Assembly: GCA_003991915.1 (NCBI GenBank)
Contig: RQTK01000236.1
Span: forward strand, 95,145-159,144
Length of the DNA: 64,000 nt
Direction: 5' to 3'
Source: Elysia chlorotica
Lineage: Eukaryota; Mollusca; Gastropoda; Plakobranchidae
This document shows positions 26,201-35,515 of the stretch, one piece after another (position 1 is the stretch's first letter; every line of letters begins with the position of its first letter). The position numbers and the translations under genes are program-made. The notes under the pieces are model-generated. The model was not told where the DNA came from. It ran no database searches and saw only the letters and a program-made list of their open reading frames with translations.

Positions 26201-29200
26201 GTTCATTACTTAAATATTTAAAGCAAAGAGTAACAAAGTCAATTTGTAATTTATCTTTCAGCTAAACCAACTCTCCCTCGCCTCACCAAGTTTTCCTGTG
26301 AGGAGCCTGACTGCCCCGCTACCTTCTGTGACCAGAAAGGTTTCTTTGACCACTTCCTGTACCACTTCACGAGAAAGACATGTGTCTGTGATGTGGACGG
26401 ATGCAACCAAAACTTCTCCGACTTGATGACTCTCTCAAAGCATACAAAGATTCATTTTGGTAAATACTTAGTGAAAATTATATGATATTACCTGTGTTCA
26501 ATTAGTTTGAAATTTGAAATTGTTTCTCCCAAATTTGTTTCGTATTTTTCTCCCGCATACTTTTTAGATCAATAACAGAAACCTTATTATTTTTTTAAAT
26601 GATAAATCTGCTTGTACACTAGTAGATTTATTATAAACTTTTTATATACAAATAAGTTTATGTTAGTCATGGCACCATTACATACTCAGTCGCTATGTGA
26701 TCTTATTTTTCATTGTAAGTTTGCAATTGAGCAACACTTTTAAAAATGTATAACTCAAGAGATGTTAAAAATTTTCCTGCATAATTTGCTGTACACTTTT
26801 TAAATTAAATTATCTTCTTTATATCTCAAGAACCTTTCACTATTCCAAGACTGTCAACAGTATTAAGGTTGGAAAATAAAAGATTAACTGTTTGACATTT
26901 TATTGTCAGAACAAATAAACTTTGTTCAAAACTCATGGTTGTTGCGTAATTGTTTTGCTTTTTCAAGTTCCTTTGTATTGACCTATTTTTTTTTAGTCAT
27001 CACCATGCATAACATTAATATTGCTTGTGAAACCTATGCATCTTAAGATTTTGTTTGATTCCAACAGTTAAGTCTTAACAAAATTTAGCTATATGAATTT
27101 TAGAAGACATCATCTAAAAGTTCAGTATTTGGCTCGTTTTGGTTGTGTTTCCCAATTCTCTATCAAAGGGCTTAACAAATAAAAGTCATAATTTTTAAGT
27201 GATTCTTACATCTTTTATTTAATGTTATAATGCATTGTAGTTGATTGTCATATAAAAGGAAAAAACTAGTAATTTGATGCCCTAATACTTTGTACTGTTT
27301 CTTTTTTTTTTTTTTACCAGATGGAAAATATAAATGCCCCTGGCAAGGCTGCTCCAAGTTTTTCGCATCTCCATTTATTGTGAAGCGACATGTGTATCGC
27401 CATATCGTTGGCAAGTCTAGATTTGCAGGGTGTGCTTCTCATGTAGATAGTAGTCATGACTCAAGTTCTAACCAAAGAAAAAGGCCTGAAGGAGACAGGG
27501 ATGGGAGGAGTTGGCCTTTTCCTTGTGGTCAGTGTTTCATGGTGTTTCGAGACAAGACCAATCTGGCAAGCCACATGGAGTATCATAATGAGAAATCTGG
27601 TAAATCTGCTTGAATAAAAGAGTTACACTTGTGATGCTGTTATATCAATGAGTCTTGAAAGGTTTTTATATACAACTTTTTTTTTTCACCTTTTTTTGAC
27701 TTCTTAAACATGAATTCAAACAACTTAAAATAAAAAATGCAATACAAAGCAGCTACTTCAGTTAAAGTTACAAATGAATTTTATTTGACCAAATATGCCC
27801 ATAGGCTTGCAAATAGTTTAAAAAGGACTTATGTATAGTGACTTTAGATGGTTGCTTAACAAAGAATTAATGCAAATAGGTGCCATGGAGATTGATTTGG
27901 GCAGTGCTGAGTGTACAGTCCTAACTTCCAATTTGTGTCCGCAGAGTATGTGTGTCCGACTTGTGGCAAGAAAGGCAAGCACAAGCACGCAAAGGCTCCT
28001 TCGGGTGCAACTAAACCTGGGAAGGTCCATGCGTGCGAGCGGTGTGGTGCCACATACTCGACAATCAGCGGCCTTAAATTTCACTTGTTACAGAAACACA
28101 AAATTGGTGAGTATGCTATAGCACTGAGGTTCAATTCATCGCCATAAGTGAAAACCATGGTAGCTTTTTGCAGAGAAAGTAAGAATTATGCAAGGATCAC
28201 AAATAGCCCTGACCATTGTACACACTCACAATCAAAGTTCACAATGCAGGCAAGCACACATTATGGCCGGGCGGCGCAAAAATAATTTTTTTAGATACAA
28301 GTTGACGCATGCAGAACTGCATGATTTGGTATACTTTATGATGATACAAAGATGAGTTGTTTAAAATGAAGGAATCAATTTCAAATAATGATTTTTTTTC
28401 AGAATTTGATTTCATATTGATAGAGACTTGGACTTGCAAGACTGCAATGACAAAATGCGATATACAAAAACTAAATTTCATTGACAGCATACAATCTTTC
28501 CTTTTCTTCTGCTACTTGTTGCATTAGGCGAATGGCCGTTCAAGTGCAGTTATTGTGACAAAGGCTTTGTGAGCAGCAGAGAGCTGCAGCGACACATCCC
28601 ATCCCATACAAAAGAGAAACCATTTGTGTGCGACATCTGTGGAGCAAGCTTTGCCTCTCATACAGGCCACAGGGCTCACCTGAGGAAACATGCAGGTAAC
28701 CAAGCGCTGTTACTGGTAGCCACAAATACAAACAGATAGTGTTAAATAGTGAAAAATTAATAAACAAATTCTTGTTGGGGCGTATCATGAAGTATATCTG
28801 CACATATGAAAAGGCAGCTTTGGTTTTTTTTAGAGGCACTTAAGGTTTGTTATTAAATAGCTAAATTATGTGTGTCTAGAAAGATCCTCAATTAGATAGT
28901 TGGGTTTTTTTTTAGAATTTTAGTGAGAAATATGAGTGCAATATTCTTAACTGTATTTTTCTTCTTTCAGGTCAGAAGTATGTGTGTGAAGTTGAAGGTT
29001 GTGGTAAAGTCTACACCACTGCTATCTCATTACGAGGGCATAGGGCACAACACGCAGGCTTCAGCAAGATCTGTCCCTACTGTGGGAAAACGTACAAAAA
29101 TCCGTATGGTCACAAGTGCAAGGCTTCTCGCGAGGGCAAGAGGAAACTTCTTGCTGAGCCTCAAACAGGTTAGTGCTCAGACTAGCTTTACTATTTTTTG

Positions 29201-29822
29201 TTCAATGTAGTAATTTCTAGGGAAGGGTTTTCTTATGAGCCATGACGTTTTGAACTGAGATACAAGATATATTTCACAAACAACATCTATATTCTTGTGA
29301 TTGTTCCATGTAGGTTTTTATATGATAATATAATATGTTTAATCTTTTATTTTTCAAAATTGTTTAGCAGATTTGTGCAAATCATACTTTTTCTACAATA
29401 AAAATCTTGTCTTTCCTTTTTTCACTCTTAAAAGTTTTTCCACCTCCTTTCAATCTATCCTCTAACCAGACGAGAGACAGGAGACTAAGCAAGGTCCATC
29501 CGCAGGAATGTCTGAAACCTCTTTACACGGGCTGCAGTCTTCTAGTGCTGGTCTCTTGGATCAACAGCAACAACAACATCAGCCTCAACAGCAGCATCCC
29601 ACACACCATCAGCAAGTCATCGGGATGATCCAGCAGCAGCCGATGTATCAACACCATCATCCCCACCATCATCAAGCTCAACATCCTCCTCCATATGTGA
29701 TCCCAAACAGTGGTGCCCTCGTGCAAGTACCGGAGGCGTTCAGCCCGCTGATCCCGAGTGTGGTACCCCAGGGCCCCATGCTGGCTCCCTCCACTGCCGC
29801 GTCCACCAGCAGCCCCGAATGA
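10751..29822 (+). CDS. Multi-C2H2 zinc-finger protein with N-terminal ZAD-like domain (18 coding exons)
   Basis: Exons: 10751-11339, 11815-12491, 12645-12777, 13616-13683, 14387-14594, 14978-15079, 15799-15978, 16878-17202, 18083-18299, 23349-23436, 24384-24560, 24838-25044, 26262-26459, 27321-27599, 27945-28106, 28528-28695, 28971-29168 and 29470-29822. All have AG/GT borders, and the phases chain to exactly 1443 codons, stop included. Order: Cys4 ZAD-like domain, charged Ser/Lys linker to about residue 420, about 23 C2H2 fingers (mostly C-x4-C-x12-H-x3-H, as in CPWPNCDNWLTETGQLRPH), then a Gln/His/Pro-rich tail. By family it should be a nuclear DNA-binding regulator; targets cannot be inferred. 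Most fingers lie one or two per exon with phase-1 borders. The first ATG after the acceptor at 10719-10720 is taken as start. Weak points are the choice of acceptor for the eighth exon and the C-terminal frame. No specific orthologue is recognised. Confidence 0.9.
11340..11814. other. Zinc-finger gene intron 1
   Basis: An AT-rich intron with donor GTAAGG and acceptor TTTTCTAG. Nothing else is recognised in it. Confidence 0.7.
11815..12491 (+). other. Charged linker exon of the zinc-finger gene
   Basis: This exon (phase 1 in, phase 0 out) encodes about 225 residues dominated by Lys, Ser, Glu and Asn. It has basic clusters usable for nuclear import and an acidic Ser patch SASESDDEYAPPSKKV. No finger is present. 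It looks like a disordered spacer between the ZAD-like domain and the finger array. Confidence 0.7.
12778..13615. other. Zinc-finger gene intron 3 with a short direct repeat
   Basis: A T-rich intron. A segment of about 60 bp around CATCTTTCTCTAGATGGATG occurs twice in tandem between about 13000 and 13110. No exon is supported here. Confidence 0.6.
14049..14122. repeat. (CT)n microsatellite in intron
   Basis: A CT tract with sparse TTT interruptions inside the intron between the exons ending at 13683 and starting at 14387. Confidence 0.95.
14690..14770 (-). mobile_element. SINE core fragment
   Basis: The segment GCTGATCAAATTATACTGAC and the GCAACCTG that follows match, in reverse orientation, the central core shared with the SINE copies at 16195, 17290, 25870 and 47029. 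The tRNA-like head is not evident. Confidence 0.45.
15080..15798. other. Zinc-finger gene intron 6
   Basis: A plain AT-rich intron with a GTACAA donor and a TGTCTAG acceptor. No repeat or exon is recognised. Confidence 0.6.
16195..16470 (-). mobile_element. tRNA-derived SINE, full-length-like copy
   Basis: Read on the minus strand, this begins with a tRNA-like head (CTGGCTCAAGTGGTAGAACG, an A-box region). It passes through ACTGGTTGGGTCAGTGTCAG and ends with a tail of the AACCAACTCAACTCAAC type. Head, core and tail line up with the plus-strand copy at 47029-47280. It lies in the intron between the exons ending at 15978 and starting at 16878. Confidence 0.75.
17285..17475 (-). mobile_element. 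Degenerate SINE copy
   Basis: The core GCTGACCCAACCAGTAGTGA and the preceding CAGTCACATGATATGGAC correspond to the 16195 and 47029 copies. The head is degraded but AGTGGCAAAGAG-like tRNA-like sequence remains on the minus strand. It lies in a zinc-finger intron. Confidence 0.55.
18620..19214. mobile_element. Non-autonomous DNA transposon (MITE-like), 595 bp with TIRs
   Basis: The left end starts GGGCCGTATTCATG and the right end is its reverse complement, read as GGGTCCGTATTCATG. Imperfect inverted similarity continues inward for about 50 bp and includes TAGGCCTAAAAA on both arms. TA lies directly outside both ends (18618-18619 and 19215-19216), fitting a TA target-site duplication. There is no open transposase. 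A further CGTATTCAT-type motif near 19120 hints at nesting or subterminal repeats. The superfamily is not certain. Confidence 0.75.
19685..19885 (-). mobile_element. tRNA-derived SINE relic
   Basis: On the minus strand, GGCTAACCGGTGTAAGTGGT and AGAGTGTCGTTTAC form a tRNA-like A-box region. They are followed by CAGTTTGAAACTCGCGATC as a B-box region and a GGTTGGTTCAGTCA core. Its head is included in the segmental duplication and reappears at about 21069-21160. Confidence 0.6.
19793..21861. repeat. Direct segmental duplication, copies 19793-20589 and 21069-21861
   Basis: Two direct copies of about 795 bp share blocks from CAACTAATTTGCCTGATCGC to AATACACAAATAA with a few per cent differences. 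The spacer holds a GATA tract and AT-rich sequence. Both copies carry the partial SINE head, so the duplication came after that insertion. Confidence 0.9.
20600..20688. repeat. (GATA)n microsatellite
   Basis: About 22 uninterrupted GATA units at the end of the first segmental-duplication copy. The second copy lacks the tract. Confidence 0.97.
22984..23160. mobile_element. Foldback/MITE element, 177 bp, with about 54-bp inverted repeats
   Basis: The left arm 22984-23038 and the right arm 23105-23160 are inverted copies that differ at only about five positions. Both begin ATGATGGGAA, followed by a shared TTAAGACGAA and CATAAACTATT. The loop is about 66 bp and non-coding. An ATT tract starts immediately after the right end. 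Confidence 0.85.
23158..23232. repeat. (ATT)n microsatellite
   Basis: A long ATT run with a single GTT interruption, directly abutting the foldback element. Confidence 0.95.
23437..24383. other. Zinc-finger gene intron with (GTT/ATT)n tract
   Basis: An intron between two finger exons. A mixed GTT/ATT tract lies at about 23480-23555; the rest is plain AT-rich sequence. The acceptor used is the CAG at 24381-24383. The later ACAG at 24396-24399 would break the phase. Confidence 0.6.
25100..25690. repeat. 44-bp satellite array, about 13 copies, in intron
   Basis: A tandem array with a unit of about 44 bp contains GCTTGCATGACTGATAACTC and CAAAGCATTTAAATAACAGT. Most copies are full length, with a few short ones near 25350 and 25520. 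Variants ATGACTG, ATTACTG and ATTAGTG mark sub-groups. It sits in the intron 25045-26261. Confidence 0.95.
25870..26005 (-). mobile_element. tRNA-derived SINE relic
   Basis: The minus strand reads ATGCAGCTCAGTGGGTAGAG (A-box region), then GTTTAAATCC (B-box-like), then TTCACTGCTGGTTGAATTTG and GTGTCAGTATTA, matching the core of the other copies. Confidence 0.6.
26460..27320. other. Zinc-finger gene intron 13
   Basis: An AT-rich intron with donor GTAAAT and a long T-run before the CCAG acceptor. Nothing else is seen. Confidence 0.6.
28107..28527. other. Zinc-finger gene intron 15
   Basis: Donor GTGAGT and acceptor GCATTAG. No feature is recognised inside. Confidence 0.6.
29470..29822 (+). other. 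Gln/His/Pro-rich C-terminal exon of the zinc-finger gene
   Basis: The last coding exon adds about 117 residues after the final finger, with runs of Gln (DQQQQQHQPQQQH), His (MYQHHHPHHHQAQH) and a Pro/Ser-rich end, stopping at TGA 29820-29822. Such tails often act as low-complexity activation or condensate-forming regions; that role is inferred. The downstream open frame is listed separately. Confidence 0.7.
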
Positions 29823-30322
29823 TCCTCATGGCACCCCAGGTGCTGCCTACACCAGGGGGCAGTCACAGCAGTCTGGCACTCATGGCCTTACAGCACAACA
29901 GCAACAACAGCATTCCTCTTCGCCACCACAACCCCCAGCATCATAATCCCCACTTGTTGCCACCACCACCCCCACCATCATCACAATCACTCGCCCAGCT
30001 ACCTTCGCCATCATCTTCAGTACCGCCATCTTTGTCCCATATAAATCTCCTGCATCAAGGATATCTGACTCTACCTCCTCACAACTCTGGGCTTCAAATG
30101 CAGCATCAGCACATCCACCACCAACAGCAACTGCAACAACATCAGCAACAGCAGCAGCAGCACCTAGCAAGTTCTGGTGTGTCCCCTATAGACGCAATCG
30201 GACCAGAGGGCATAACGCATCATCCAGACAGAGGCAGTAGTGAAAATCTCTCCACAAACGGCAACACACAGGGGGACTATGTTTATAGCAACTACGTTGT
30301 GTTTTGGGAAGGACAGGTCTAA
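29819..30322 (+). other. Overlapping Gln/His-rich frame after the zinc-finger stop codon
   Basis: An ATG at 29819 overlaps the stop (ATGA) and opens a 167-codon frame shifted by one base. It continues the same composition (PPPPPPSS, HIHHQQQLQQHQQQQQQHL) and ends with ordinary-looking sequence (IDAIGPEGITHHPDRGSSEN, DYVYSNYVVFWEGQV). It could be the true C-terminus, reached by a base error in this assembly, a strain indel or a frameshift. It could also be 3' UTR kept open by CAN repeats; a third frame stays open to 29946, which supports that caution. Confidence 0.35.
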
Positions 30323-31984
30323 GCTATACATAGACAACTACTTGCAAGTTTGTCTGCAATTCAGTTTGAAGACAAAAAGCTTGGGAATAGTAAATGAGGT
30401 TTAGTGGGGAAATTGTCACTCATAATTATGTTATGACTTGACTGTGGAATTTGATAGCAAGGCCACGTGTTACATTTATAAGGGTTTCAATTGTTGGGGA
30501 TTTTTTTTTTCAGCTCACGCACACAAAAAAGTAAAAAAAGAAAGCATTTTTTAGCTAATTTTGCAAAATTATTTCTTTGCCTTTGCACCTTCTGCTATGA
30601 TGTGAGATAACATAGTTTCAGTATTACTAATGTGCTGTTGTTGTTTTTTTCTTTTAGGTTTACAAATATGTAAAAGTAAGAACATATGTGCACTCGTACT
30701 GTGGAAATAAATTCAAATTGTTTATAGATTTGCCCCATGAAGTTTAATGTTATTATTACTCCATTCACCAATGTCATTGTCAAGTTGTATGTGATACTTT
30801 TTAAGCAGCTTGGATTACAGAAAGTTGTGATCTTCATTAGTAAATAAGTGGCAGCTAAATCTGATAAGACTTTGTCTTTTATTTTATTAGCATAGATATC
30901 AGTGGCTTGCAGTCATAATAGTTCTAAACCTACTCAACAGGTTGCATATAAAATTAAGCAGTAATGTTAGTGCCATTATGAGCTAATAAAATTACTTGAA
31001 ATACACAGAACACAATCAATATTTTAATGTATTTTTTTTTTTTGTATTTTCCATATTATCGATTTTGACAGGAATAGATAGATAGGTGGGTTAGGAAGAT
31101 CTAAAGACAATTCATTATGTTATGGAATATCCAAGCCAAGCCAAACCAAGCCAAGTTAAGGCGATGATGGACCTTTCTAACATCAGCGGAACACTTGATT
31201 CAAGTTAAACATTACTTAGGTTTCTAAGAAGGTATTGTGTTCTATGCAGCAAAGGGTGAGAAAACATGAAGCCTAGCTCAACGATTGTTTTACTTGCTCC
31301 TACAGGGAACTATAATCCACGTACGATGGTCACATAGACCCGCTGAATAAATGATGGAGTCAGATTGTACAATCAGTGGGAGCACAACTAGCTCAGCTGG
31401 AGAGTGTGCTGCACTGACAGGTTGAGTTGTTTGTAGTGACCATCTCCATACAGGATTCTTTGAAAAACCTTGGTACCTTTTTTCTAAATTAAAAATTAAA
31501 TCTTTATTTAGTACAAACATTGTTTTTTTTTTGAAAGACTTTCTTGTGGTTATGTTCTTTGGTTCTATATTTGGCTTCTTCATTCAATGTCTCTCGAGAT
31601 CCAATGCTGACGTCTTAACTTTGTTATCAGCAAGTCCAGCGCATTTTGCTTTGCAGTTCCATGCCCACATATCGTACGCCCAGTTGTGTAATTTCTTCTC
31701 TCATTTCAAAACTTAAAGAGTTTATAGTGTTTTAGAAACGAGATAAACCATTATGCAACTGAGATGAGGAGATGTTTTCATTGTAAGTTCATATACTAGT
31801 TTGGATGGCAGGACCCTCTCACGACCATCACTTGCTGCCGCAAGATGCTGTATCTGTTGCTTGTCCTCATGAAAATAAGTGGTTTGGCTATTCATAAATT
31901 TTATCTGTTACTTGTGAGTGTAGGACAAGCAAGTTAACCCTTAGAAATTGAAATGCATCTCGTTTCAAAATACACTTATTATTT
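29823..31984. other. 3' UTR of the zinc-finger gene and convergent intergenic DNA
   Basis: AATAAA hexamers at 30706-30711 and 30985-30990 are candidate polyadenylation signals for the plus-strand zinc-finger gene. The reverse-complement signal TTTATT near 31503 could serve the convergent minus-strand gene. A short CCAAGCCAAGCC repeat lies near 31133-31160 and a tRNA-like relic near 31388. No gene is seen after 30322. Confidence 0.5.
31380..31450 (+). mobile_element. tRNA-like fragment (SINE head relic)
   Basis: TAGCTCAGCTGGAGAGTGTG matches a tRNA A box, but the B-box position (CAGGTTGAGTTGT) has diverged and no cloverleaf can be completed. It is read as a SINE head remnant, not a tRNA gene. 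Confidence 0.35.
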
Positions 31985-34179
31985 TCAGTCCTCGTCTGAA
32001 AGGTCGACTGCCCCATACACATTTGGCTGTTTTCGAATGTCCACTCTAAGGTATCTGCATGTGTTGAGCATATGCTCTATGTCTGCTGCTCCAACCTCCA
32101 CAAGCGACCATGCGCGCGGCGGGAAACCCCGCTCGAGTTCCTCCTTTTTCTTGTTGATTCTTTCTTGTCTCTCTTTAGCGCGGTCGGCCACTGTCCTCGA
32201 CTTGCGCTTGCGTGCAGGCAAATCTTGTGCATTGCTGTTGTAGGTTGGGGCTGCGAATCTTTCATAGAATGTTGTAGATTTGAGCGGATCCCGGCGACGG
32301 TTGTAGAGGCGGCGCTCAATGGCGTACACGCCGTCTCCAATTAGGGCGTTCCGGGTATGCCCGTTTCTCAGCAGATCCGCCATAATGACGCGATCGTTAT
32401 GGGCGGTGTTAGTCTGGGAGTAATGCACACTGAGCTTACTTAAGCCTCGTTTTGTGTTGCTCATATACTGGCTAGTCTGAGTAAAACTGCGACTTTGCGC
32501 GCGCAAGTATTTGTCGCACTTTTCTAAGGTGGCGTCGTAGTTAGAGTTGCTACGCTCAATCGCAGTTTTAGGTCTTCTGCGAGGTAGAGCGGTTTTCTCA
32601 CAAATTTCTACATTGTCTTCTAAGCTTTTCTCACTCTGTTTGGACAAGTTAGTTGGATATGCAGGCTGTGTGCTTAGTTTTTCTAGCTCATCACATAATA
32701 GGCCTACATTATAACAGTTTTGCCCGTTGTTGTTGGCATTTGCAGATGCGACGCTTTTCTCGCAGGACTCTGTATCTGTTGTTTCACACGGTTTACCATC
32801 TTCACCTCCTTCATCAGAAACGAATTCAGAGTTGTTTGTAGTTTCATCTCCAGACAAAGACTGTCGTGTTAGGCAGTTAGATTCACTAGACGATACAGTG
32901 ACATTCGAGGTTTCCTCCTTGCTATCAGTATCATTCGATCGGACATTGTGGTTTGCTCTATCACTACTGTCATGGACGATGTTGTCAGGGTATCTTACGT
33001 CATTGTCTAATTCGTCACAATATTGTGTATCAAAATGCGTCGTGGCTAGTCCGCGATTGTCACACGTATCAAGGAAGCGGATGACCTTTTTCCTGGAGGT
33101 TACACTCTGCCCCACAAAAGTCCTGGTGTTAATATCCAAGTCTGACTTAGTGAATGAATCGCCAGAGTCAGTGTCGTTCTGGAACAGGTGCTCTATGTTC
33201 TTGTAAACGCTCACCGTAGTATCTGGGTCGTTTCCGCTTGAAAGCGGCTCTGAATAAACACGCCTAAAGCGAATTTTGCGTTGCGAAGTGCCGAAATTGT
33301 TATGGGAGTGTAGAATGCCTTTTTCGCCGTTTGTTCCTGTGAATCTCTGTGCTGCAGAATAGTTCACAGCGTCACAACTGAGTGATCTCTGCTGACCTTT
33401 AAACCATGTCATCTCTGCCAAACCTGCAGTTTTGGGACGTAGCATGTGGTGTGGCGTCCCTGTAGTTTGGGGGCGGGACTTGTTATAGGGTGTCGCCTCT
33501 GCAGTCTGTGGGCGTGACGCAATGCTTAAGCTGTTTTTGTTGTGTGCAGTTTGAGGGCGCGGCACACCGTTAACACTATTTGTGTTGTGAGGTGATGTCT
33601 CTGCAGTTTGGGGGCGTGACATGTTGTGAGGTGATGTCCCTGCAGTTTGGGGGCGTGACATGTTGTGGGGTGATGTCCCTGCAGTTTGGGGGCGTGACAT
33701 GTTGTGAGGTGATGTCCCTGCAGTTTGGGGGCGTGACATGTTGTGAGGTGATGTCCCTGCAGTTTGGGGGCGTGACATGTTGTGAGGTGATGTCCCTGCA
33801 GTTTGGGGGCGTGGTATGTTGTGGGGTGATGTCCCTGCAGTTTGGGGGCGTGACATGTTGTGAGGTGACGTCCCTGCAGTTTGGGGGCGTGACATGTTGT
33901 GAGGTGACGTCCCTGCAGTTTGGGGGCGTGACATATTGTGAGGTGACGTCCCTGCAGTTTGGGGGCGTGACATGCTGTGAGGTGATGTCCCTGCAGTTTG
34001 GGGGCGTGGCATGTTGTGGGGTGATGTCCCTGCAGTTTGGGGGCGTGGCATGTTGTGGGGTGATGTCCCTGCAGTTTGGGGGCGTGACATGTTGTGGGGT
34101 GATATCCATGACATCAAATACCGGTACTCTGGCTGACGCCTGATCTCGTCGGGCGTTGCTCTTCTCGCGGTATATCGTG
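31985..34179 (-). CDS. RPQTA-repeat protein, large terminal exon, unrecognised family
   Basis: A minus-strand open frame of about 730 codons ends at the TGA 31985-31987. The likely exon start is 34179, after a CCCTTTCCCAG acceptor; the frame has no upstream ATG, so 5' exons are probably missing. Order: a short basic segment (ARRATPDEIRRQPEYRYL), thirteen tandem copies of a 13-residue unit (SPHNMSRPQTAGT), several looser RPQTA units, a long acidic Ser/Asp/Asn-rich region, and a basic C-terminal domain with a predicted helix (RAKERQERINKKKEELERGF) ending in AVDLSDED. Repeated SRPQTA-like motifs occur in some axonemal and microtubule-associated proteins; that link is only suggestive. A single-exon gene starting at the in-frame ATG of MSWISPHN is also possible. 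Confidence 0.7.
33591..34110 (-). repeat. 39-bp coding minisatellite (13 copies)
   Basis: Thirteen 39-bp units encode SPHN(M/I)(S/P)RPQTAGT. The unit is a multiple of three, so every frame without a stop stays open across the array, including a 224-codon minus-strand shadow and a 187-codon plus-strand shadow. Few substitutions separate the copies, which points to recent homogenisation. Confidence 0.95.
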
Positions 34180-35434
34180 CTGGGAAAGGGATAATTTTGT
34201 TCAATATGAGTTAACATAAATTGTGTGCATGTATCTGTTTTTCCTATCAATCGCGGTTAAAATGACAAATGTTTATTATTCTTTATTCTCTTTATCTTCC
34301 TCTTTACACATCTCCGCTGTGACTCCATATAAAACATAAAATCAGTTGACGTGCACAAGTGAACATGCATACCTAGCATGATGCGTCTACATAGATTCAC
34401 AAACGTCAAACATGAACTGCCAGAGAAAAATCGGTATGAAGCTCATTAAATCAAAGTGTCGTTGTGGGGAGCATAAAGCTATAAAAAAGACCCGAAGTGT
34501 GTGAAAGATATCAAATCAAGGGTGTATAGCCGTCTAGCAAGACATACTAAAGGGTTCCAAAAAGACAGACGATCGAATTAACAAGAATGCCACGGCTGTT
34601 GGATTTTGATCAACGATTTTGAGCTTTTTTGTCTTAATATGTCAATCATATTTTACTTAACATACTTATGACTTATTTTAGAGCAATTTCAATTTTAAAA
34701 GTATTATTACTCATAAGTCGAAAAAATAGATACCAATAACTCATGGCAATCTATAGAAAATACAAGTTACACGCAGTCCAACGTCATGATGTTTTTCTCT
34801 AAAGGTTAGAATCGAGATAACAAAATCATACAGGAACTAATGAAATGGGCCCTTTAAAAAAGGAATGAGAAAATTTCGTGTTGCACGCCTCATTAGTAAT
34901 AGAAAGTCCTATTCTTCAAACATTTAATGTTTTAAACGTCCTTCAAAGACTTCAAGAACAGTTTTTTTAAGACAGACCCACGCCTGGTTTCGTTTCGACA
35001 CAAAACCATATTTATTATTGCTTCTTGCACAAAAGGTTAGTAATCAGTGTTTAACTTTCTGGTGTTTTTTGTTGTTGTCTTTTTTTACATTTCCAGCAGA
35101 AATTATTTCACCATATTTGTAAGCGATAGAGTCATCTCACGATAGAGTAATACAGACGCCGGACGTCTCCTCAAATGTGAAGACAGAAACAAATCAAACC
35201 TATGTTGGATTACTCCAGGACTAAATCACTATTATAAAGATCACAAGACTGTTTTCTTTGTCACCACCACAATACTGTAAAGCATTTATGTGTAAAGGGT
35301 AATAGTAAGCTCAATAATCTCTCAACAAATTAATTTAAAGATAATTATAATGTTTGGATCACATGTAACGAGAACTGTTAGACAGATCTATCGAAAAGTA
35401 GCAATTCAATACAAATTAGGGTTGAGTTTCTAGA

Positions 35435-35515
35435 AAGTCCAGCCGGGTGTACTCTGGTGTGGCGAGCAGGGCGTCCGAGGTTCGGGTCTCAGCTGGTTCT
35501 CTGTTCACCTTATAT
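35435..35515 (+). mobile_element. tRNA-like SINE head fragment
   Basis: GGTGTGGCGAGCAGGGCGTC, followed by CGAGGTTCGGGTCTCAGC, contains a good B-box-like word (GGTTCGGGTCT) preceded by a degraded A-box region. It is too diverged for a tRNA gene. Confidence 0.35.

Noticed and set aside
31380-31450. Functional tRNA gene
   Set aside because: Only an A-box-like word is good; the B box and stems cannot be formed.
33580-34143. Plus-strand 187-codon frame (repeat MSLQFGGVTCCEV)
   Set aside because: It is the antisense reading of the same minisatellite and is almost wholly confined to the array.
33576-34250. 224-codon minus-strand frame with an ATG at 34250 (repeat TPPNCRDITSQHV)
   Set aside because: It is the shadow of the 39-bp repeat and ends where the array ends; the RPQTA frame continues 1.6 kb further with complex sequence.
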